Shown one piece after another: positions 31,808-40,175 of a DNA stretch of 64,000 nt. Numbering within the stretch: the stretch's first letter is position 1; the number at the start of each line of letters is the position of its first letter. The stretch is from Arthrobacter sp. V1I7 (lineage in GTDB: Bacteria; Actinomycetota; Actinomycetes; Actinomycetales; Micrococcaceae): assembly GCF_030817015.1 (NCBI RefSeq), contig NZ_JAUSYS010000001.1, positions 620,001 through 684,000 on the forward strand, written 5' to 3'. A model generated the notes under the pieces. The model ran no database searches. It was not told where the DNA came from and saw only the letters and a list, made by a program, of their open reading frames with translations. Position numbers and translations under genes: made by a program.

Positions 31808-33037
31808 ATGGCATCAGCAGTTGCAGGACCACAGGCATTTCTCGTGGGCGGGGCCCGCACGCCCGTCGGCCGTTACGGCGGGGCGCTTTCCGCCGTCCGT
31901 CCCGATGACCTGGCAGCGCTCGTGGTCCGCGAGGCTGTGGCCCGCGCCGGCGTCGACCCGGAGAGCATCGAGGAGGTGATCCTCGGCAACGCCAACGGCG
32001 CCGGAGAGGAAAACCGCAATGTCGCCAGGATGGCCACCGTCCTGGCCGGACTGCCCCTGCACATCCCCGGGATCACGGTGAACCGGCTGTGCGCCTCGGG
32101 CCTCAGTGCCATCATCATGGCCAGCCAGATGATCAGGTCCGGCGCCGCGGACATCGTGATCGCCGGCGGCGTCGAATCCATGAGCAGGGCCCCGTGGGTC
32201 CAGGAAAAGCCGCAGGCGGCCTTCGCCAAGCCGGGCCAGATCTTCGACACATCAATCGGCTGGCGGTTCGTCAACCCTAAGTTCCAGAAGGGCGGTCTCT
32301 CCCGCGACGGCAAGATGACCTACTCCATGCCGGAGACGGCAGAGGAAGTCGCCCGGGTGGATGGCATCTCCCGCGAGGACGCAGATGCGTTCGCGGTCCG
32401 CTCGCACGAGCGTTCCCTCGCCGCGATCGCTGCGGGCCGGTTCGCCGGGGAGATCGTCCCGGTGACCGTCAGGACCCGCAAGGGCGAGACCGTCGTCGAT
32501 ACCGACGAGGGCCCCCGCGCCGGGACCACCCTGGACGTTCTCGCCGGGCTCCGCCCCGTCGTCGCCGGCGGTTCGGTTGTCACCGCCGGAAACTCCTCCA
32601 CCCTCAACGACGGCGCTTCCGCGATCGTGGTCGCCTCCGACGCCGCGATCAAGCGCTTCGGCTTCACCCCCCGGGCCCGCATCATCGACGGCGCCTCCGC
32701 CGGCTGCGAACCGGAGGTCATGGGCATCGGCCCCGTCCCCGCCACGCAGAAGGTGCTCGCCAGAACCGGGCTCAGCGCCGGTGACCTCGGCGCCGTCGAA
32801 CTCAATGAAGCGTTCGCCACCCAGTCACTGGCCAGCATGCGGCGGCTGGGCCTGGACCCGGAGATCGTGAACCGCGACGGCGGCGCGATCTCCCTGGGGC
32901 ACCCGCTGGGATCCAGCGGGTCCCGGCTCGCCATCACCCTGCTCGGCCGGATGGAACGCGAGGACGCCGAGATCGGCCTCGCCACGATGTGCATCGGCGT
33001 CGGCCAGGGTACCGCGATGCTGCTGGAGCGCGTCTAG
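31808..33037 (+). CDS. paaJ: Thiolase (acetyl-CoA acyltransferase) of the phenylacetate pathway
   Basis: A 409-residue thiolase, expected to cleave 3-oxo-5,6-dehydrosuberyl-CoA and 3-oxoadipyl-CoA at the end of phenylacetate breakdown. The nucleophile Cys is in TVNRLCASGLSAIIMA near 92, and the C-terminal motifs NRDGGAISLGHPLGSSGSR and MCIGVGQGTAML supply the catalytic His and Cys. ATG at 31808 is favoured by AAGGG upstream. It is the first gene of a three-gene operon, its stop overlaps the hydratase start (TAGTG), and a TetR box lies in front. A general fatty-acid thiolase is the alternative, made less likely by the paa-type operator. Confidence 0.87.
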   Translation: MASAVAGPQAFLVGGARTPVGRYGGALSAVRPDDLAALVVREAVARAGVDPESIEEVILGNANGAGEENRNVARMATVLAGLPLHIPGITVNRLCASGLSAIIMASQMIRSGAADIVIAGGVESMSRAPWVQEKPQAAFAKPGQIFDTSIGWRFVNPKFQKGGLSRDGKMTYSMPETAEEVARVDGISREDADAFAVRSHERSLAAIAAGRFAGEIVPVTVRTRKGETVVDTDEGPRAGTTLDVLAGLRPVVAGGSVVTAGNSSTLNDGASAIVVASDAAIKRFGFTPRARIIDGASAGCEPEVMGIGPVPATQKVLARTGLSAGDLGAVELNEAFATQSLASMRRLGLDPEIVNRDGGAISLGHPLGSSGSRLAITLLGRMEREDAEIGLATMCIGVGQGTAMLLERV

Positions 33038-33876
33038 TGGCGGCCACCGGTTCCGGACTCAACCCGGACGACTTCAGCACGCTGAAGATCGAGGAGCGCG
33101 AGGACCGGCTGGTGGTGCTGCTCAACCGCCCCGAGGTCCGCAACGCCATCGACCAGCAGATGGTCGATGAACTCCACCTGGTCTGCGCTTACCTCGAGCA
33201 GGTCCCCAAGGTGCTCATCATCGCCGGCACCGACGGCGTCTTCGCTTCCGGTGCGGACATCGGCCAGCTCCGCGAACGCCGCCGCGACGATGCCCTGCAG
33301 GGCATCAACTCCGCCATCTTCGTCCGGATCGCCAGGCTGCCGCTGCCGGTCATCGCCGCCCTCGACGGCTACTGCCTGGGCGGCGGCGCCGAGCTCGCCT
33401 ACGCGGCGGACTTCCGGGTCGGCACGCCAGAGTTGCGGATCGGCAATCCGGAAACGGGACTGGGCATTCTGGCCGCGGCCGGTGCCAGCTGGCGGCTCAA
33501 GGAGCTCGTGGGGGAGGCCGTGGCCAAGGAAATCCTGCTTGCCGGCGTCGTCCTGCGGGCCGAGCGCGCCCTCGCCGTCAACCTCATCACCGAGATCCAT
33601 GAAGCCCCGAAGCTGATGGACGCGGCCCACGCCCTCGCCGACCGGATCGCCCGGCAGGATCCGCTGGCGGTCCGGATCACCAAGTCCGTGTTCCACGCCC
33701 CGGCCGAGTCGCACCCCCTGATCGACCAGCTGGCCCAGGGCATCCTCTTTGAGTCCCAGGCCAAATTCGACCGGATGCAGTCTTTCCTGGAAAAGAAATC
33801 AGAAAAGAATCCAGCTAAGAATTCAGCCACTAAGCCAGCCACGCAGCCGTTACCGACCTCAGACCGGAAGAAGTAG
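33037..33876 (+). CDS. paaF: Enoyl-CoA hydratase/isomerase (PaaF-like)
   Basis: A 279-residue crotonase-fold protein, expected to hydrate 2,3-didehydroadipyl-CoA. The family core is seen as LLNRPEVRNAIDQQMVDEL, GVFASGADIGQLRER (oxyanion hole) and LDGYCLGGGAELAYAADFRV, and the second-glutamate region is NPETGLGILAAAGASWRL. The Lys/Asn/Pro-rich tail (KKSEKNPAKNSATKPATQP) is outside the fold. GTG at 33037 overlaps the thiolase stop, showing translational coupling. It ends two bases before paaH. Confidence 0.85.
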   Translation: MAATGSGLNPDDFSTLKIEEREDRLVVLLNRPEVRNAIDQQMVDELHLVCAYLEQVPKVLIIAGTDGVFASGADIGQLRERRRDDALQGINSAIFVRIARLPLPVIAALDGYCLGGGAELAYAADFRVGTPELRIGNPETGLGILAAAGASWRLKELVGEAVAKEILLAGVVLRAERALAVNLITEIHEAPKLMDAAHALADRIARQDPLAVRITKSVFHAPAESHPLIDQLAQGILFESQAKFDRMQSFLEKKSEKNPAKNSATKPATQPLPTSDRKK

Positions 33877-33878
33877 AC

Positions 33879-34766
33879 ATGAGCAGCCCCGCCCTCCCCG
33901 CGAACCTTCCCGCCGATAACCTCCCCGACTTCGTCGGCGTTCTCGGCGGCGGCCGCATGGGCGCCGGCATTGCCCACGCCTTCCTGATCAACGGGGCCAA
34001 CGTCCTGGTGGTCGAACGCGACGAGGAATCCGCCGAGGCCGCCCGCGAGCGGGTGGAATCGGCGGCAGCCAAAAGCATCGAGCGAGGCGCCACGGACGCC
34101 AGCCTCGACGAGATGGTCTCCCGGCTCTCCGTGACGGCGGACTATGACGACTTCAAGGACCGCCAGCTGGTCATCGAGGCGGTGCCCGAGGACTGGAACC
34201 TGAAGGTCTCCTCCCTTCGCGGGATCGAGCAGCGACTCGCCCCCGACGCTTACCTCGCCTCCAACACCTCCTCGCTGTCCGTCAACGGGCTGGCCCGCGA
34301 GCTGAAGCGGCCGCAGAACTTCCTGGGCCTGCACTTCTTCAACCCGGTGCCGGCGTCGACGTTGATCGAGGTCGTGCTCGGCAAACACACCTCTGAGGAG
34401 CTCGCCCGCGCCGCCCGCGGCTGGGTCGAGGCGCTCGGCAAGACCGCCGTCGTCGTCAACGACGCACCGGGCTTTGCCTCCTCGAGGCTGGGCGTGGCGA
34501 TCGCCCTCGAAGCGATGCGCATGGTGGAAGAAGGCGTGGCCTCGGCCGAGGACATCGACAACGCCATGGTGCTTGGCTACAAACACCCCACCGGCCCGTT
34601 GCGGACCACGGATATCGTGGGCCTCGACGTCCGCCTGGGTATCGCCGAATACCTTGCCTCCACCCTGGGCGAGCGCTTTGCGCCGCCGCAGATCCTGCGC
34701 GACAAAGTGGCACGCGGCGAGCTGGGCCGGAAGTCCGGCAAGGGCTTCTTCGACTGGACCGACTGA
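33879..34766 (+). CDS. paaH: 3-hydroxyacyl-CoA dehydrogenase
   Basis: A 295-residue NAD-dependent dehydrogenase, expected to oxidise 3-hydroxyadipyl-CoA to 3-oxoadipyl-CoA. The Rossmann motif is VGVLGGGRMGAGIAHAFL (about 18-35), the substrate-binding stretch is NTSSLSVNGLARELKRP, the catalytic His is in FLGLHFFNPVPAS, and the C-terminal domain contains GFASSRLGVAIALEAMRMVE and GYKHPTGPLRTTDIVGLD. It is the last gene of the paaJ-paaF-paaH operon. Confidence 0.9.
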   Translation: MSSPALPANLPADNLPDFVGVLGGGRMGAGIAHAFLINGANVLVVERDEESAEAARERVESAAAKSIERGATDASLDEMVSRLSVTADYDDFKDRQLVIEAVPEDWNLKVSSLRGIEQRLAPDAYLASNTSSLSVNGLARELKRPQNFLGLHFFNPVPASTLIEVVLGKHTSEELARAARGWVEALGKTAVVVNDAPGFASSRLGVAIALEAMRMVEEGVASAEDIDNAMVLGYKHPTGPLRTTDIVGLDVRLGIAEYLASTLGERFAPPQILRDKVARGELGRKSGKGFFDWTD

Positions 34767-34792
34767 TCATCACGGGCATCTAGGATGGGTCG

Positions 34793-35416
34793 GTGACTTC
34801 CCTCTACGGACCCGCACTTGAACCGGTCACTCTCGCCGGCCGGTACGTCGTCCTCGAACCGCTGAGCCAGGACCACCATGACGGCCTCGTCGAGGCCGCC
34901 CGGGACGGCGAGCTGTGGAAGCTCTGGTACACGTCCGTCCCCGGCCCCGAACAGATGGCGGCCGAAATCGGCCGCCGCCTGACCCTCCAGGAGCAAGGCT
35001 CCATGCTCCCCTTCACCACGCGGCTCATCGATCCCGCCACGGGCGGCCCGGGCAAGGTGATCGGGATGACCACCTACATGAACATCGACGCCGACACGCC
35101 CCGGATGGAGATCGGCTCCACCTGGAACGCGGCCTCGGCGCACGGCAGCGGCAGCAACCCGGACTCCAAGCTGCTGCTGCTGGCGCACGCCTTCGACACA
35201 CTCGGCTGCCCGGCCGTCGAGTTCCGGACACACTGGCTCAACCACCAGTCCCGGGAGGCCATTGCAAGGCTCGGCGCCAAGCAGGACGGCGTGCTGCGCA
35301 GCCACACCCGCTCCGCCGACGGCGCCCTGAGGGACACCGTGGTGTTCTCCATCCTGGAACACGAATGGCCGATGGTCCGCAACGCACTGGAGTTCCGGCT
35401 CGCCAAGCGGGCCTAG
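34793..35416 (+). CDS. GNAT family N-acetyltransferase (207 aa)
   Basis: A RimJ/RimL-like acetyltransferase (Acetyltransf_3 pattern): VTLAGRYVVLEPLSQDHHDG at the start, KVIGMTTYMNIDADTPRMEI and GSTWNAASAHGSGSN in the core, and HWLNHQSREAIARLGAKQDG near the end, as in enzymes that acetylate N-termini or small amines. GTG at 34793 is the start. It lies 26 bases after paaH but is not part of the pathway chemistry. It overlaps the convergent GDSL gene by four bases at the 3' end. Confidence 0.87.
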   Translation: MTSLYGPALEPVTLAGRYVVLEPLSQDHHDGLVEAARDGELWKLWYTSVPGPEQMAAEIGRRLTLQEQGSMLPFTTRLIDPATGGPGKVIGMTTYMNIDADTPRMEIGSTWNAASAHGSGSNPDSKLLLLAHAFDTLGCPAVEFRTHWLNHQSREAIARLGAKQDGVLRSHTRSADGALRDTVVFSILEHEWPMVRNALEFRLAKRA

Positions 35417-36249
35417 GGCACCGTGTAGACGCCGGCCGCTTTCAGCGAGGCGAAGTAGCCGAAGCGGAATCCTTTGCTGTTGGGGTGGTAGTCGTCGGGG
35501 GTCAGTCCATCGCTCAGGTCTAAGTTGATCCACGGCTCTGTTGAGCCGAGACCGTGTCCGGCGAAGGCTGGAGCCACATCCACATACTGAGTGTTGACTC
35601 CTAGCCTCGATGTCGCTGCTGCTGCGCCGGCTATCGACGCGTTGAGGGCGTCCACGAAGGTGTTGGCCGTGGCCGGTAGGGCGTCGATGCTGGGTTCGAA
35701 CAGGTGCGGATAGCCCGTCACAACAATCTTTGCCTCAGGAGCAATGGCGTGGGCGGCCAGGATGAGGGTGCCGACACGTTCCGGGATCAGGGCGAGGTTC
35801 GCCTGAGCCGCCTGAAGCGCGGGACCACAGCCCGGGGATTGGAGACCGCCCCCGCACGCGACCATCACGGCGCCGACATTGAGATCGTTGCCACCGGCCG
35901 TAATCGTCAGGAGTTTGGCCGTCGGCGTCAGACGGGGCAATTGCAAGTCGATGACGTCCTTGGTCGTCTTCCCGCTGCAAGCCAGGTTAGCAACGAGCTC
36001 CACGTCTTTAATTCGGTCGCCCAGGACAGGGTATCCCTTCTTGCTCACGAAGCAGGCAGGAGGGGTTGTATCCGTATAGTGCTCAGCTCCCTGGCCCGCG
36101 GCATAAGAGTCGCCGAGCGCAACGTACGCGATCGCGCTTCGGGCGGGCGCAGTGTGGGCCGGCGCCGCAGCGAGGCCCGCACCGATAGCCAGAGTGGCGA
36201 GGCCGGCAGCCAGTGCTGTGCGACGGCGTCGGAGTTTCAGACTTCCCAT
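35413..36249 (-). CDS. Secreted SGNH/GDSL-type esterase
   Basis: A 278-residue lipase/esterase-like hydrolase with a signal peptide (LRRRRTALAAGLATLAIGAG, cleavage after AHTA). Block I GDSYAAGQG (Ser48), block III GGNDLNVG and block V DDYHPNSKG (catalytic Asp and His) are present. Six or more cysteines (PPACF, LACSG, VACGG, PGCGP) suggest disulfides, as in actinobacterial SGNH lipases of the Streptomyces Rv0518-like type. Exported and soluble; substrate unknown. It stands alone and is convergent with the GNAT gene. Confidence 0.88.
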   Translation of the reverse strand: MGSLKLRRRRTALAAGLATLAIGAGLAAAPAHTAPARSAIAYVALGDSYAAGQGAEHYTDTTPPACFVSKKGYPVLGDRIKDVELVANLACSGKTTKDVIDLQLPRLTPTAKLLTITAGGNDLNVGAVMVACGGGLQSPGCGPALQAAQANLALIPERVGTLILAAHAIAPEAKIVVTGYPHLFEPSIDALPATANTFVDALNASIAGAAAATSRLGVNTQYVDVAPAFAGHGLGSTEPWINLDLSDGLTPDDYHPNSKGFRFGYFASLKAAGVYTVP

Positions 36250-36338
36250 GGTGTTCCCCTTAGTGGCGCGTAAAGAGCAGGTTAATGACCGGGCCGGACA
36301 CGCCGCGTTAGTGCCGCAGGCAGGCTCCGCTTGAAAAT

Positions 36339-36360
36339 GAGCCCGGCGGCTGCCGGGCTC
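36339..36360 (-). terminator. Strong hairpin in the gap after the GDSL gene promoter
   Basis: GAGCCCGGC and GCCGGGCTC form a perfect 9-base stem around GGCT. Read on the minus strand it is followed by ATTTTCAAG, a terminator-like tail, although no minus-strand gene lies immediately to its right. Confidence 0.45.
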
Positions 36361-36512
36361 GTTGTCACCCTACCCGTGGGGGTCCAGCCGTCCCCGGGTC
36401 AATGGTCCCTACTTTTGCAGGTTCGTGACCGTGGACTCACCCCATGGTGGGGCGCCTTTGGTCTTGTGGTCAGCTTTCGAAGTGACGATTCCTGCCGGGC
36501 CCGGCGGCCAAG

Positions 36513-36875
36513 TTGGCGGGGGTAATCAAAGCAGTCGCGGCATCGCACGGCGGCGTCGTGATCCATTGTTCGGCGGGGCGGGACCGCAGCGGGATGATCG
36601 CCGCCATGATCCAGGAGCTCGCCGGAGACAGCGAGGCAGCGATTGTGCGCGGCTATCAGCGCGCAATGCTGGGGATCAACGAGCATCACCGGCGGTCGGC
36701 CACCCCTCATCCGCACGAACGCTACCTGCCGGAAGAGGTGCTGCGGGCCCTGCTCAAGGAACGCGGCGAAAGCCTGCTCGCGTTCCTCCGTCACGTGAAG
36801 ACGGAGGAGTTTCTCCGACGCAACGGCGTGACGGAATGGGAGCTTGCAGCCATCCGGGTCCTTCTGGGCAGATAA
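36513..36875 (+). pseudogene. Tyrosine-protein phosphatase, C-terminal part only
   Basis: The fragment contains the complete PTP signature VVIHCSAGRDRSGMIAAMI (Cys-X5-Arg as CSAGRDR) and a downstream helix region including HPHERYLPEEVLRALLKERG and EWELAAIRVLLGR. Related Y_phosphatase3 proteins are about 250-270 residues, with the signature roughly in the middle, but here an in-frame TGA at 36483-36485 leaves at most 130 residues and only TTG is available as a start. The N-terminal half (substrate-recognition loop) is missing, so this is probably a remnant. Confidence 0.6.
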
Positions 36876-36884
36876 GGTAGCCGG

Positions 36885-39563
36885 GTGATGACTCCGAAGA
36901 TTCAGCTGGCCCTGCGGGCAGTCTCGGCTGCCGCCCTCGTCCTCGCTGGCTCGTTTTTTGCCGTTCCGGCGCTCGCCGATGGTGACCAGGAACCCGCGAC
37001 GACGGCGTCTGCCGCGACTGCGCCGCCGGTGGCGTCTTCTGCTGTGCCGATGGCGGAGACGCCGGTGACGCCGGTCCCCGGCGATGCCGGTCTCGCGCAG
37101 GCCGTCCTGCGGGACCTCGGCATGACGCTCGGCGAATTCAATGCCGCGGGCGAACAGGCCAGGCGCGCCGCCGACGCGTTGCCGTCGTTGCAGAAGCTCC
37201 CGGGATACGTCGCGGTCCGGCTGCACGGCGGCAGAATCGTGGTCGAAGGCGCCGGCATCGAACTGCAGTCCCGAGTGGACGAGTTGAACCAGGCCGGTCC
37301 GGCAGACTTCGTGCTCGCGGCCACCGCGACCCTCCCCGCAACGACCCCGGCAACGCTCACGGCTCCTTCGGATTCGCCGCAGGCGCCGGCCGCAACGCCG
37401 GAGACCAGTTCGGCCGCCGAGCTCGTGGCCGCCAGCACCGAGCAGCTGTTCGAGGCCTTCGTCCGCGACGTCGGCACCGCCGGGCTCCAGGCCGTCGCCT
37501 ACTCGGACGGCCGCTTCATCATCCGCACCGGGGGAGAGAACACGGCCGAGGCCGGCCGGTCTGCCGCAGCCATCCTGGCCGGCGGGGCCGCTCCGCCGGC
37601 GGCGCCGACTCGAACAGCGCCCGGGAAGGTCTCTCCGGCCGACTTCGTGGCCCGCTACGCCAACGTGGCGCTGGAGAAGGGTTCGCCGATTGCCACCGAG
37701 GAGGAGGTCTTCGGCGGGCAGGGCTACGTCACGGAAGCGAATGCCACCTGCTCTGCCGGATTCGGCGCCTTCAATCCCGCCGGCCAGCCTGTGGTGCTGA
37801 CGGCGGGACACTGCACCCAGGACGGCGAAGCCAAGACGGCGAGCGTCGAGCCGCGAAGCTCGGCCCCGGCGTCCGGAACGACGACACCCCAGGCTCCGCC
37901 CTACCCTGCACTCGGCACCTTCGGTTTCAGCCAGTTCGGCGGTGACCAGAGCTCCTGGATTACCGGAGACGAGAACAACCCGGGCAACGTCGGAACCGAC
38001 ATCGCGGTCATTGAATCACTCCGGAAGGGCCTCGATGTCCAGCCGGCCGCGACGGTGTGGGCCGCCGGCAACGCAGTCGACCCTGCCGCCGACCCCGGCC
38101 TCACCGCCGTCAAGATCGTCGGAATGGTGGCCCCGTTCGAGGGCCAGCAGGTCTGCCGTTCCGGACGGACCACCGGCTGGTCCTGCGGCACGGTGCAGGA
38201 ACTGGGAATCTATGTCGTCGGGGGAACGACCGCTGATCCGGCCGACCTTCGGGCCTTCCGCGGCTTCCTGTCCAAGGATGTCCAGTCCAGCGGCGGCGAC
38301 TCGGGCGGTCCCTGGATCAGCGGCAACTTTGCCGTGGGGACCCATTCCGCCGGCGACGGCGGGGGAGGCACCGAAAACTTCGCCATCGCAACAACACTGG
38401 AAGACTCCCTCTCCCGGATTCCTGGCGGCGTTCAGCTGCAGCTCTTCCTGAACAAACCGGAGCTCGTGGCGCCGGCGGACCAGACCGTGACGGCGGGGCA
38501 ACCCGTCACCGGTCGCGTTCCGGCGGCTCCGGCCTCTGCCGTGGCGGCCAATTCGAAAGTCCGCGTGATCATCGCCGACGACCCGGCTGGTACGCCGGTT
38601 GAGGTCGCGGTCGACCCCTCGGGAAACTGGTCCTTCCCGGCGCCGCCGTCCTCCGGACCCCTCCGGTTTTCCGCGGAGACAGTGAACGGGTTCAGCCGGT
38701 CAGGGAAGGCCTCGTTCTCGATCGAGGTCTCCGATCTGGCCGCACCGGTCATCACCGGTCCCGCCGAAGGAGCTGCCCTGAAGGGTGTGGACCACATTGA
38801 CGGCACCGGAACGCCCGGGCTCACGGTCAAGCTTTCCGGCGACGCCACCGGCACGGACACGGTTTCGCCCGACGGCCGCTGGAGCATCGCAATGACCGGC
38901 AAGCCGGTCTACGGCCAGCTCAGGGTAACGGCGACGCAGACCTCCCCGCAGCAGGCCGACAGCCCTCTTGCTATCCGTAATTTCACCCTCGCCCCGCCGG
39001 CGCCAGCCGTCTCCACGGTCCGCGAAGGCGGTCAGTTCGAACAGGATTCGCTTCCCGGAGCGATCTCGGGGACCGGCGTCGACGGCGCCGAGGTCACCGT
39101 CACAATCGACGGGACACCGGCCGGAATCACCACCGCTAAGGGCGGCCGCTGGAGCCTGCCGTTCCCGGCGGGCCTCGCTCCCGGAGCTCATGGTCTGTCC
39201 GCGAGCCAGTCGGTCGAGGGCGTGGTTTCGGACCCGCTGCTCGCCACGTTCAACATCGATGCACCGGCGGAGCCTGCCGTACCCGCCGGGACGGTGGACC
39301 CGGCGGCGCCTGCGGAACCGGTGGACCTGGCGGACCCGGCGGCGCCCGCTGTGCCGGTGGACCCTGCCGCGGGAGCCCGTGCCGTGCCGGCGCCGGCCGC
39401 CGTTCTGCCGGCGGGAACGCGGGGCGCCCCCGGCCAGCTGGCCAATACCGGCGCCGGTTCAATCCTGCCGACGGCCGTTGTGGCGGCCGGTTCGCTCCTG
39501 CTGGGCGCGGCGCTCCTTGTGCTGGGCCGGCGCAAGCGGACGACGGCGGCGCCGTCGGCATAG
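36885..39563 (+). CDS. Secreted, cell-wall-anchored trypsin-like serine protease with Ig-like repeats (892 aa)
   Basis: Order of parts: signal peptide (residues 1-31, VLAGSFFAVPALA); a pro-region resembling alpha-lytic protease prodomains (LRDLGMTLGEFNAAGEQAR); S1 protease with His in VVLTAGHCTQ (about 305), Asp in VGTDIAVIESL (about 369) and Ser in SGGDSGGPWISG (about 470); two or three Ig-like bacterial repeats with SPDGRWSIAMTGKP-type ends; a Pro/Ala-rich linker with VDPAAPAEP; and a C-terminal sortase signal LANTG, one helix and RRKR. LANTG is a LAXTG-type sorting signal used by actinobacterial sortases of class E. It should be secreted, then bound to the peptidoglycan. Its substrate is unknown. 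Confidence 0.9.
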   Translation: MMTPKIQLALRAVSAAALVLAGSFFAVPALADGDQEPATTASAATAPPVASSAVPMAETPVTPVPGDAGLAQAVLRDLGMTLGEFNAAGEQARRAADALPSLQKLPGYVAVRLHGGRIVVEGAGIELQSRVDELNQAGPADFVLAATATLPATTPATLTAPSDSPQAPAATPETSSAAELVAASTEQLFEAFVRDVGTAGLQAVAYSDGRFIIRTGGENTAEAGRSAAAILAGGAAPPAAPTRTAPGKVSPADFVARYANVALEKGSPIATEEEVFGGQGYVTEANATCSAGFGAFNPAGQPVVLTAGHCTQDGEAKTASVEPRSSAPASGTTTPQAPPYPALGTFGFSQFGGDQSSWITGDENNPGNVGTDIAVIESLRKGLDVQPAATVWAAGNAVDPAADPGLTAVKIVGMVAPFEGQQVCRSGRTTGWSCGTVQELGIYVVGGTTADPADLRAFRGFLSKDVQSSGGDSGGPWISGNFAVGTHSAGDGGGGTENFAIATTLEDSLSRIPGGVQLQLFLNKPELVAPADQTVTAGQPVTGRVPAAPASAVAANSKVRVIIADDPAGTPVEVAVDPSGNWSFPAPPSSGPLRFSAETVNGFSRSGKASFSIEVSDLAAPVITGPAEGAALKGVDHIDGTGTPGLTVKLSGDATGTDTVSPDGRWSIAMTGKPVYGQLRVTATQTSPQQADSPLAIRNFTLAPPAPAVSTVREGGQFEQDSLPGAISGTGVDGAEVTVTIDGTPAGITTAKGGRWSLPFPAGLAPGAHGLSASQSVEGVVSDPLLATFNIDAPAEPAVPAGTVDPAAPAEPVDLADPAAPAVPVDPAAGARAVPAPAAVLPAGTRGAPGQLANTGAGSILPTAVVAAGSLLLGAALLVLGRRKRTTAAPSA

Positions 39564-39600
39564 GCGCGCCGCGAGCCTGGGGGCGGCAAAGCTAAGCCTC

Positions 39601-40017
39601 TCAGTCCTTGCGGTCCAGCAACAGGTTGGTGATCCGCAGCGTGCACAGCCGCTGGCCGGCCTCGTTGGTGATTACGACTTCGTGCGTGGTCACAGTCCCG
39701 CCGAGGTGGATGGGGGTGGCTGTGATCGTGATGAATCCCTCGCGGGCGGATTTGTGGTGGGTGGCCGAGACGTCCACGCCCACTGCCGTCTTCCCGAGCG
39801 TACTGGCGTGAATGACAGCGGCCCAGGAACCCACCGCCTCGCCGACGGCCAGCGAGGCGCCGCCGTGAAGCAGGCCGAAGGACTGCCGGTTCCCCTCCAC
39901 CGGCATGGTCGCGACGACGCGTTCGATCGATTCCTCGACGATTTTCACGCCCATCTTCTCGTCCAGTTCGCCGAGCGTGATCTTCCACAGCTCGGCATTC
40001 CGCGGCTCGGGCGTCAT
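39601..40017 (-). CDS. Hotdog-fold acyl-CoA thioesterase (138 aa)
   Basis: A single-domain PaaI/EntH-type thioesterase. GLLHGGASLAVGEAVGSWAA is the catalytic helix region, where a Glu is expected to assist hydrolysis, and VGVDVSATHHKSAREGFITI the central strand pair. This subtype includes 1,4-dihydroxy-2-naphthoyl-CoA hydrolase (MenI) and proofreading thioesterases. The window's menBEA operon lacks a MenI, so a menaquinone role is possible. It is divergent from paaZ and shares the intervening region holding a TetR box, so a phenylacetate-linked role is the alternative. Confidence 0.82.
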   Translation of the reverse strand: MTPEPRNAELWKITLGELDEKMGVKIVEESIERVVATMPVEGNRQSFGLLHGGASLAVGEAVGSWAAVIHASTLGKTAVGVDVSATHHKSAREGFITITATPIHLGGTVTTHEVVITNEAGQRLCTLRITNLLLDRKD

Positions 40018-40105
40018 GGCTTCTCCTCTTCGACCAGATGGCTCAGGCCGGTTTGTGCTGCCCCAACGGGTGTGCGGCAGGCCTCATTCATGTACTGTAG
40101 ACATA

Positions 40106-40127
40106 TTACCGAACGGACGGTCAGTAA
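40106..40127 (+). promoter_or_regulatory. PaaR-type TetR operator before paaZ
   Basis: TTACCGAACGGACGGTC followed by AGTAA is an imperfect palindrome with the TTACCGA half-site common to all four paa promoters. It lies between the divergent thioesterase gene and paaZ, 49 bases upstream of the paaZ ATG, and could act on both. Confidence 0.82.
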
Positions 40128-40175
40128 TGCGCTGGCCGTGTTGATCTTGCCCCGCGTTGGAAGGACCCGTCAACG

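Noticed and set aside
36360..36512. Upstream coding sequence of the tyrosine phosphatase remnant
   Set aside because: The expected N-terminal phosphatase motifs could not be found in any frame.
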